From positions 1 to 15,542 of the forward strand of contig JAGQIY010001255.1 in assembly GCA_020430865.1 (NCBI GenBank): 15,542 nt of DNA, in the 5' to 3' direction. A model generated the notes under the pieces. That model was not told the origin of the DNA, did not search any database, and worked only from the letters and a program-made list of their open reading frames with translations. Source of the stretch: Myxococcales bacterium. Lineage in GTDB: Bacteria > Myxococcota > Polyangia > Polyangiales > Polyangiaceae. Positions 1 through 5,647 of this stretch are shown here, in pieces. The position numbers were made by a program, and so were the translations under genes. Positions within the stretch are counted from its first letter, which is position 1. Each line of letters opens with the position of its first letter.

Positions 1-129
1 CCTCTGCGCTGCGTCGACAGGGCTGTTCGCTCCGCGGCGTTCAGTGAGCAGTGCGTGTATGGCGCCGGATGGAACCATACGCCGCTGGATCCGCGGATGC
101 GGGCCGACGTTCGCCGGAGCTGGCGGTCC

Positions 130-146
130 TGGCACGCTCCCTGCTC
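130..146 (+). promoter_or_regulatory. Candidate sigma54 (-24/-12) promoter of the pgs operon
   Basis: The sequence reads TGGCACGctccCTGCTC. The -24 part, TGGCACG, matches the sigma54 consensus perfectly. GG (131-132) and GC (143-144) are separated by exactly 10 bases, as the -24/-12 class requires. The -12 part is CTGC rather than the commoner TTGC. The predicted transcript would start near 156, giving a leader of about 80 bases before the pgsB ATG at 236. A sigma54 activator gene with an intact GAFTGA loop lies 5.4 kb downstream on the same strand. Promoter activity is inferred from the match. Confidence 0.72.
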
Positions 147-235
147 TGCCGCGCGTCACCGGTGCTCCGGGCACCGCTCGAAGACGCACTTCCCTCGAGT
201 TCGTCACTCAACAGGACCTCCGAGAGTCACGCGAT

Positions 236-1453
236 ATGTCCACCTGGGCCTTGAGCCTGCCAACCGTGATTGGCGGGGCCAGCACGATCTTGTTTGGCCT
301 CGGCGTGGCTGAGGTGCTCCTGCATCGCAGGAACCTCGCCCGCATCCCGATCCGAATCCACGTCAACGGAACCCGCGGCAAGTCGAGCGTGACGCGCTTG
401 ATCGCCTCTGCGCTTCGCGAGTCCGGCCTGTGCACCTTCGCCAAGACCACCGGCACGCTTGCGCGGGTCATCCTGCCTGATGGCAGCGAGCTGCCAGTCT
501 TCAGGCCTGCGGGCGCCAACATCATGGAGCAGAAGCGCATCGTCGCCACGGCTCTGGCTTACCGCGCGGATGCGCTGGTCATCGAGTGCATGGCCCTGCA
601 GCCGGAACTCCAGGTGCTCAGCGAGCGGGGGCTGGTACGGGCCACCCACGCGGTGATCACCAACGCGCGCCCCGACCACCTGGACGTGATGGGGCCGGGA
701 CCGCGAGACGTCGCGCTTGCGCTTGCAGGCATGACCCCGGTTCGCGCCAAGTTGTTCACGCGCGAGCAGGAGCATCTCGACGTGCTGCAGGCCGCCGCCA
801 AGGATCGCAAGAGCGAGCTTTTCGCGGTGGACGACGCAGCGGTCGAAGACATCGACGAGGCGACCCTCGCGCGCTTTGGCTACACCGAGCACCGGGAGAA
901 CATCGCGCTCGCCCTGAGTGTGGTGGAGTCCCTCGGGGTGAGCCGCGAGGTGGCTCTGCGCGGGATGGCGAAGACGCCGCCTGACCCCGGCGCCCTGACG
1001 GTCCACGAACTCGACTTCTTCGGCAGACGCATCGTGTTCGTCAACGCCTTCGCGGCCAACGACCCGGTCAGCAGCGGTCAGCTCTGGCACCTGATGGTCC
1101 AGCGGTTTCCCGACGTGGACACGCGCGTCGCGATCTTCAACTGCCGCGCGGACCGCGCCGACCGCTCGCTCCAGCTCGCCGACGCGCTCAAGGACTGGAC
1201 GACGCCCGACCACATCGTGCTCATGGGAAGCGGGACCTATGCCTTCGCGCGCGCGTTCGAGCGGCACGGCGATCCCGCCAAGGTCGTCTTCGTGGAGGGT
1301 TACCGTACGGAAGAGATATTCGAGCGCGTGATCGGCCTGAGTGGCCGCTCTGCGCTCATCGTGGGTCTGGGGAACATCGGCGGGCAGGGTCTGCCGCTGG
1401 TGTCCTTCTTTGCGAATCGCGCGCCGCCGCAAGACGCGGCCAACGGAAGTTAG
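236..1453 (+). CDS. pgsB: Poly-gamma-glutamate synthase PgsB (CapB-like amide ligase)
   Basis: PgsB/CapB is the membrane-associated, ATP-dependent ligase that polymerises glutamate through gamma-amide bonds. The 405-residue product is close to the usual family length of about 390-400. A hydrophobic N-terminal segment at about 10-30 anchors it. A Mur-ligase-type P-loop follows (HVNGTRGKSS, about 42-51), then the family signatures VIECMALQPE (115-124) and ITNARPDHLDVMGP (141-154), and a glycine-rich VGLGNIGGQG near the C-terminus. The frame stays open upstream to 44. I chose ATG 236 because family similarity starts here and the candidate promoter at 130-146 lies inside the longer version. The stop is 6 bases before pgsC. 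Identification is firm; the start is probable. Confidence 0.93.
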   Translation: MSTWALSLPTVIGGASTILFGLGVAEVLLHRRNLARIPIRIHVNGTRGKSSVTRLIASALRESGLCTFAKTTGTLARVILPDGSELPVFRPAGANIMEQKRIVATALAYRADALVIECMALQPELQVLSERGLVRATHAVITNARPDHLDVMGPGPRDVALALAGMTPVRAKLFTREQEHLDVLQAAAKDRKSELFAVDDAAVEDIDEATLARFGYTEHRENIALALSVVESLGVSREVALRGMAKTPPDPGALTVHELDFFGRRIVFVNAFAANDPVSSGQLWHLMVQRFPDVDTRVAIFNCRADRADRSLQLADALKDWTTPDHIVLMGSGTYAFARAFERHGDPAKVVFVEGYRTEEIFERVIGLSGRSALIVGLGNIGGQGLPLVSFFANRAPPQDAANGS

Positions 1454-1459
1454 CGGAGT

Positions 1460-1915
1460 ATGGAAGAGTTTCTACCCCTGTCGATCGGGGTCGGTCTGTT
1501 CGTGAGCCTGATCCTCGCGGAGCTTTTCGGGATCGCGGCGGGCGGGATGATCGTGCCTGGCTACATCGCCCTGCACATCACGCGCCCCGTCGACATCTTG
1601 CTCACCTTGGTGGCGGCTTTCGCGACCTACCTGGTGGTCCACACCGCGAGCGCCTTCGTGCTGATCTTCGGTCGACGGCGCACGGTCCTGATGATCCTGG
1701 TTGGCTTCCAGATGGGGATCCTGGTCAGTTGGGTGGCTCCCCAGCTGAGCTTCGTGCATGGCATCGAGGGACGTGCCGTCGGCTACATCATCCCCGGCCT
1801 GATCGCGATCTGGCTGGATCGGCAGGGAGTCGTCGAGACCCTGAGCGCGATGACCGTGGCCAGCGTGCTCGTCCGCATGACGCTCATCTTGCTCGGTCTG
1901 GAGCTCGGGACATGA
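1460..1915 (+). CDS. pgsC: Poly-gamma-glutamate biosynthesis membrane protein PgsC (CapC-like)
   Basis: This 151-residue, very hydrophobic protein matches PgsC/CapC in size (about 149 residues) and in its hallmark repeats AGGMIVPGYIAL (about 27-38) and GYIIPGLIAI (about 108-117). I expect four or five membrane helices with a short basic loop (GRRR) near residue 71. PgsC forms the membrane complex with PgsB that synthesises and translocates poly-gamma-glutamate. GGAG sits only one base before the ATG. With a 6-base gap after pgsB, translation probably depends on reinitiation. Its TGA overlaps the ATG of the next gene (ATGA at 1912-1915). Confidence 0.93.
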   Translation: MEEFLPLSIGVGLFVSLILAELFGIAAGGMIVPGYIALHITRPVDILLTLVAAFATYLVVHTASAFVLIFGRRRTVLMILVGFQMGILVSWVAPQLSFVHGIEGRAVGYIIPGLIAIWLDRQGVVETLSAMTVASVLVRMTLILLGLELGT

Positions 1916-3048
1916 AGAAGATCTACTGGCGTCCTCCGAGTGTCTCGCGTCGGGCGCTGGCGCTGATTGCCGCCGTGGCCTTGATCGGTCTGAGCCTGGT
2001 CGAGACCTTCCCGCAGGAGCGAAAGCAGTCATTCCACAAGGAGAAGCTGGCGGCGGCGCAACTGGCGCGAACCGCGATGGGACGGATCAAGGAAGAGAAG
2101 CAGCGCCGCGGCATCACCATCGACCGCGAGTCGGATCCTGCTGGTACGGGCCTCATCGGTCACGCGGTGACCCCCGTGACCTCCAACACTGGCTACATAG
2201 AGAGCAAGCAGACCAGCACGAACCCGAACTTCGCGGCGGTCGTGGTGCACCTGCTCAAGCGCGCGGGAGTGGAAAACGGCGACGTCGTAGCGGTCGGGCT
2301 GAGCGGTTCGTTTCCCGGCCTGAATGCCTCGACCTACGCGGCCCTGGAGGTGCTGAAGGCCAAGGCCATCGTGATCGCCAGCGCGGCCTCCTCCGAGTGG
2401 GGAGCAAACGACGTGGAGCTGATGTGGCTCGACATGGAGCAGGTGTTGTTCGACGCCAAGCTGATCAGCTTTCGCGCCACGGCGGCGTCTCGGGGAGGCA
2501 TCGACGATCGTGGCTTCGGCCTGTCGCCGGAGGGCCGCCACCTGATCGATGCCCTGATCGAGCGCCGGGGCATACACAAGCTGACCCCCAAGAACCTCAC
2601 CGACTCGGTCGACCAGCGCATGCAGATCTACCGAGATCAAGCCGGGGATCGCCCGATCAAGGCCTACATCAACATCGGCGGTGGCGCTGCCTCCACGGGG
2701 ACTCACGTCGGGAAGAAGCTATTCAAGCCAGGCCTGAACACCGACGTGCCGTACGGCGCGATCGACTCGGTGATGCTGCGCTTCGCCCAGGATGGTGTGC
2801 CCGTGATCCACCTCTCGAACGTGAAGGTGATCGCCGAGCGCTACGGCTTGCCCATCGCCCCGCAGGAGCCGCCGCAGGTGGGCGTGTCCCGCGTGTTCGT
2901 GCGCGCAGAGTATGATGAGCGCCTGGTGGTAGGCGTGATCCTGGCGGTCGGCCTGGCCATGTTCGCCTTTCTGCGCCTGGATGTGGGGCTGCGGATCCTG
3001 GGAAGGCGGCGCGAAAGCAGCCACGCCCACCCGCAACGAATGGTATGA
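1912..3048 (+). CDS. pgsW: Poly-gamma-glutamate system protein (PgsW-like)
   Basis: This 378-residue protein resembles the family annotated as poly-gamma-glutamate system protein, which accompanies pgsB-pgsC in bacteria outside Bacillus. It has an N-terminal membrane helix (about 15-31) after a basic start, a large globular middle, and a second helix (about 337-356) followed by a basic tail (RRR), so both ends should be cytoplasmic and the middle periplasmic. Visible conserved-looking segments are GLSGSFPGLN (129-138), ASAASSEWGAN (156-166) and NIGGGAASTGTH (254-265). The biochemical role of the family is not known to me. The frame is open upstream to 1729, but the ATGA overlap with pgsC and the signal-anchor-like N-terminus fix ATG 1912. 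No PgsA/CapA homologue is visible in the window. Confidence 0.85.
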   Translation: MKKIYWRPPSVSRRALALIAAVALIGLSLVETFPQERKQSFHKEKLAAAQLARTAMGRIKEEKQRRGITIDRESDPAGTGLIGHAVTPVTSNTGYIESKQTSTNPNFAAVVVHLLKRAGVENGDVVAVGLSGSFPGLNASTYAALEVLKAKAIVIASAASSEWGANDVELMWLDMEQVLFDAKLISFRATAASRGGIDDRGFGLSPEGRHLIDALIERRGIHKLTPKNLTDSVDQRMQIYRDQAGDRPIKAYINIGGGAASTGTHVGKKLFKPGLNTDVPYGAIDSVMLRFAQDGVPVIHLSNVKVIAERYGLPIAPQEPPQVGVSRVFVRAEYDERLVVGVILAVGLAMFAFLRLDVGLRILGRRRESSHAHPQRMV

Positions 3049-4352
3049 AGGTGGGAGTGACCGCCAAAGGCACTCTCAGATCTCGTCAGCGACTGGGCAA
3101 GTATCGCATCGAGCGCCAGCTCGCCGAGGGGGGCTTCGCGACGGTGTATCGCGCAATGGACACCGTCGAGGGGATCCGTGTGGCGCTCAAGGTGCCTCGC
3201 GCAGAGCTGGTCGCTGGGCGTGAAGCCCAGGTGACCCATGAGGTGCGACTGGCTGCGCGGTTGGATCATCCCAACGTGCTCCCGGTGAAGAATGCTCAGC
3301 AAATCGATGGTGTGTTCGTCATCGCCTACCCCCTCGGTGAGAAGACCCTCGGCGATCGCATGGCCCGAAGGCTCTCGGCCAAGCGCGCCCTCGAGTATTT
3401 CGAGCAGATGCTCGAGGCAGTGGCTCATGCGCACAAGAACAAGGTCATCCACTGCGATCTGAAGCCCGAGAACTTCATCCTGTTCCGTGGGGATCGGGTG
3501 CGCTTGACCGACTTCGGGATCGCCAAGATCGCGCTCGCCACGCGCTCGTTGAGCGGCTCCGGCACCATCGGCTACATCGCTCCAGAGCAGGCGCTCGGGC
3601 GGCCCAGCCTGCGTAGCGACGTCTTCTCGCTGGCGTTGATGGCGTACCGGATGTTCACCGGCGAGTTGCCGGAGTGGCCGTTCAAGTGGCCGCCCCCGGG
3701 CATCGCCAAGCTGCGCGCCACGATCCACCCCGACTTCGTCGAGCTGTTGCGGCGCTGCCTGGAGGTGGACGAGAAGAAGCGACCAGCGGACGCGACCAAG
3801 GTGCTCGCCGCCTTTCGCCGACTGCGATCTCGAGCGCTCAAGCCGGGCGTGAAGAGGAAGCGCACCTCCAGCAAGCTAGCCTCGCCCAGCGCGTGGCGCA
3901 CCGTGCGCTTGAAGGAGTTCCTGCGGCGCTACGGCAAGCCGCTGCAGACTCGCGCCAACTGCGAGCAGTGCCACGGCCCGACGGCAGAGAGCATGTTGTG
4001 GTGCCCCTGGTGTGGGAAGAGCCGCGCCAAGTACGCCGGACCATCCGAGTTCAAGGCGCGCTGTCAACGCTGCGGGCGTGGACGCAAACCCGACTGGCGC
4101 TACTGCGCCTATTGCTGGGGGCCCGCGTTCAAGCAAATTTCCGAGCGGAGATACTCGGACAAGCGCTACACGGCGCATTGCGAGCACTGTGCCGGAGGCC
4201 TGATGCCATTCATGCGCTACTGCCCGTGGTGTCATCGCAAGGTAGTGCAGAAGTGGGAGGTGCACGCTGGCAACCGCTGCAAGGGCTGCGGCTGGGGTGT
4301 CCTGGACGACTACTGGGACTTCTGCCCGTGGTGCGGGAGGCGACGCCGGTGA
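3045..4352 (+). CDS. Ser/Thr protein kinase with four C-terminal zinc ribbons
   Basis: The 435-residue protein starts with a Hanks-type kinase domain (about 20-260): glycine loop AEGGFATV (27-34), ATP-binding Lys49 in ALK, alpha-C Glu66, catalytic loop HCDLKPEN (136-143), DFG (156-158) and APE (179-181). All catalytic residues are present. The Arg before the catalytic Asp is Cys137, so this is a non-RD kinase. A basic linker (about 261-300) leads to four CxxC...CxxC zinc-ribbon modules: Cys306/309/320/323, 340/343/354/357, 379/382/393/396 and 412/415/427/430, several with CPWCG knuckles. There is no membrane segment, so it should be cytoplasmic. ATGA overlap with pgsW and GTGA overlap with the phosphatase place it inside the pgs operon. 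Its substrate is unknown. Confidence 0.93.
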   Translation: MKVGVTAKGTLRSRQRLGKYRIERQLAEGGFATVYRAMDTVEGIRVALKVPRAELVAGREAQVTHEVRLAARLDHPNVLPVKNAQQIDGVFVIAYPLGEKTLGDRMARRLSAKRALEYFEQMLEAVAHAHKNKVIHCDLKPENFILFRGDRVRLTDFGIAKIALATRSLSGSGTIGYIAPEQALGRPSLRSDVFSLALMAYRMFTGELPEWPFKWPPPGIAKLRATIHPDFVELLRRCLEVDEKKRPADATKVLAAFRRLRSRALKPGVKRKRTSSKLASPSAWRTVRLKEFLRRYGKPLQTRANCEQCHGPTAESMLWCPWCGKSRAKYAGPSEFKARCQRCGRGRKPDWRYCAYCWGPAFKQISERRYSDKRYTAHCEHCAGGLMPFMRYCPWCHRKVVQKWEVHAGNRCKGCGWGVLDDYWDFCPWCGRRRR

Positions 4353-5176
4353 CGACCCGCTGCCTCTACACCGCAGAGGTGTTGACGGCCGCGGTCGGGT
4401 TTGCGTTGAGTCACGGCGTCGCGAGCGCGTTCACCCGACCCAGCCCGGTGCCCGTCGAGCGCGTGAACGAGGACAGCCTCTTGATCTTCGACGACGAGAG
4501 CGGCCCCGTGGTGCTCGCGGTGGCGGACGGAGCGGGGGGGCACCCGGGAGGTGCCGACGCCTCCAAGGCCGCGGTCCGAGCGCTGGCTCAAGCCCTGGAG
4601 ACGTCTCGGGAGGGCAACCGTCGAGACGCGATCCTCGACGGCTTCGAAGCCGCTAACCGCGCGGTAATGAACCTCGGTATCGGCGCGGCGACCACGCTGG
4701 CCGTCGCCGAGGTTGGGCGCGACTGGGTGCGCAGCTACCACGCCGGGGACTCCGGCGTGCTGGTGACCGGCCGACAGGGCAAGCTCAAGCTGGTCACCCT
4801 CAGTCACGCTCCCGTGGCCTACGCCGTCGAGGCAGGCTTCATCGACGAGGAGGACGCGCTCATCCACCGCGACCTCAACGTGGTGAACAACCTGATCGGG
4901 TTCGCGGATCTGCGCATCGAGATTGGTCCGCGCCGGCTGCTGAAGCGCTTCGACACCGTGGTCGTGGCGAGCGATGGCCTGTTCGACAACCTGCGCCAGC
5001 AAGAGGTCGCGAGCCATGTACGCGCAGGGCCCCTGGCGGCCTGCGCCCAGTCGCTGATCGGCCTCTGCACCCAGCGCATGCAGGAGACCGATGCGGACCT
5101 GCCGGGCAAACCGGATGATCTCTCCTTCGTGCTGTTCCGTCGCGCGGGAGTCGGGGAGAAGCCCGCCAGCGCCTGA
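4349..5176 (+). CDS. PP2C-family Ser/Thr phosphatase
   Basis: This 275-residue protein is a compact PP2C (PPM) metal-dependent phosphatase of bacterial size. Motifs in order: NED (40-42), ADGAGGHPGG (59-68, with metal ligand Asp60), GAATTLA (112-118), HAGDSGVLV (131-139), SDGLFDN (208-214) and PDDLSFVLF (255-263, second metal-binding Asp). No membrane segment or extra domain is seen. The reading frame is open back to 3674 in another frame of the kinase gene, but GTG 4349 overlaps the kinase stop as GTGA and the domain begins soon after, so that start is preferred. It presumably reverses the action of the adjacent kinase. It is the last gene of the five-gene pgs unit. Confidence 0.92.
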   Translation: MTTRCLYTAEVLTAAVGFALSHGVASAFTRPSPVPVERVNEDSLLIFDDESGPVVLAVADGAGGHPGGADASKAAVRALAQALETSREGNRRDAILDGFEAANRAVMNLGIGAATTLAVAEVGRDWVRSYHAGDSGVLVTGRQGKLKLVTLSHAPVAYAVEAGFIDEEDALIHRDLNVVNNLIGFADLRIEIGPRRLLKRFDTVVVASDGLFDNLRQQEVASHVRAGPLAACAQSLIGLCTQRMQETDADLPGKPDDLSFVLFRRAGVGEKPASA

Positions 5177-5184
5177 GCTTGACC

Positions 5185-5210
5185 TGCGCAGGCCGTGCAC
5201 ACGCTGCGCA
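5185..5210 (+). promoter_or_regulatory. Candidate upstream activator site (phased palindromes)
   Basis: TGCGCA (5185-5190), GTGCAC (5195-5200) and TGCGCA (5205-5210) are each perfect palindromes with centres exactly 10 bases apart, so they lie on one face of the helix. The group centres about 112 bases before the start predicted for the promoter at 5283-5299, within the usual range for enhancer sites of sigma54 activators. That this is the binding site of the activator at 5648 is inference. I did not find the same motif clearly repeated before the pgs promoter. Confidence 0.35.
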
Positions 5211-5282
5211 AGCTCCGTTGCCAGGACACGGGGCAGACGCTGAAGCGCCGCACATTTCGCTGGCCTCGCGCCAGGCGCCTCA

Positions 5283-5299
5283 CGGCACGAAACCTGCTT
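5283..5299 (+). promoter_or_regulatory. Candidate sigma54 (-24/-12) promoter of the orphan-activator unit
   Basis: The sequence reads CGGCACGaaacCTGCTT. GG (5284-5285) and GC (5296-5297) have the required 10-base spacing, and only the first base departs from TGGCACG. The predicted start near 5309 gives a leader of about 50 bases to ATG 5360. It shares the GGCACG and CTGCT elements with the promoter before pgsB, which suggests co-regulation. The genes downstream include a sigma54 activator, so autoregulation is plausible. Confidence 0.65.
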
Positions 5300-5359
5300 A
5301 TTGGACTGGGGTGTCGGCTCGGGGGTGAGGACCAGCGATGCGCGACCGAGGACCAAGCC

Positions 5360-5644
5360 ATGATTGTATCTCTGGATGTGGCGCAGCGGATCCGCGCTGA
5401 GTTGCTGCGCGTGAAGCGCCTGCGGGACGGGGTGCTGGCGGCCGCGCGAGCGGGCGATGGACAGCGCACCCTCGCCGGCGCCGAGGAACTCGGGCGTGCG
5501 CTCGACGACACCCTGGGGCTGGTGGACGCCGTGCTGGACGCCGTCGAGGAGGATCACCCATCGGGCCTCCGACCCCAGCCGGCGTTGCCGCGGGTCCCCA
5601 GGGTCTCCGCTCAGCGAGGTCTGCGAGCCAAGCAGGGGGGCTGA
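5360..5644 (+). CDS. Small hypothetical helical protein (94 aa)
   Basis: I do not recognise this protein. The first 60 or so residues look helical and amphipathic, alternating Leu/Val/Ala with Arg, Glu and Asp (for example RIRAELLRVKRLRDGVL and LGLVDAVLDAVEED). The last 30 are Pro/Arg/Gly-rich and probably disordered. There is no signal peptide, membrane segment or cysteine pair. ATG 5360 is preferred over the upstream in-frame start at 5195 because it has a well-spaced GAGG and the longer form would contain the candidate promoter. It ends 3 bases before the activator gene, so the two are probably co-transcribed. It could be a small partner of the activator or of the kinase; that is a guess from position. 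Confidence 0.6.
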   Translation: MIVSLDVAQRIRAELLRVKRLRDGVLAAARAGDGQRTLAGAEELGRALDDTLGLVDAVLDAVEEDHPSGLRPQPALPRVPRVSAQRGLRAKQGG

Positions 5645-5647
5645 GGC

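Larger units (their letters stand above)
5177..5359 (+). promoter_or_regulatory. Regulatory gap between phosphatase and orphan gene
   Basis: This is a 183-base non-coding stretch. From left to right it holds three 6-base palindromes spaced 10 bases apart (5185-5210), a small CTGGC/GCCAG inverted repeat (5260-5274), an 8-base palindrome AGGCGCCT (5273-5280), a sigma54-like promoter (5283-5299) and a ribosome-binding site GAGG (5348-5351) placed 8 bases before ATG 5360. I see no convincing intrinsic terminator for the preceding operon, so read-through from pgs is possible. Confidence 0.5.

Noticed and set aside
1..129. Possible end of an upstream gene at the left edge
   Set aside because: No frame gives a recognisable protein end, so I treat the region as intergenic/regulatory with two small inverted repeats only.
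44..235. In-frame N-terminal extension of pgsB from 44
   Set aside because: The extension has no family similarity and would start upstream of the candidate sigma54 promoter at 130-146; ATG 236 gives the normal family length.
227..1432. Long antisense open frame (401 codons) across pgsB
   Set aside because: It is His/Arg/Asp-rich shadow coding typical of GC-rich genes, with no recognisable domain and opposite to a clear pgsB.
4310..5557. Long antisense open frame (415 codons) across the phosphatase and orphan gene
   Set aside because: It has low-complexity composition and no motifs, and it lies opposite a convincing PP2C gene and candidate regulatory elements.
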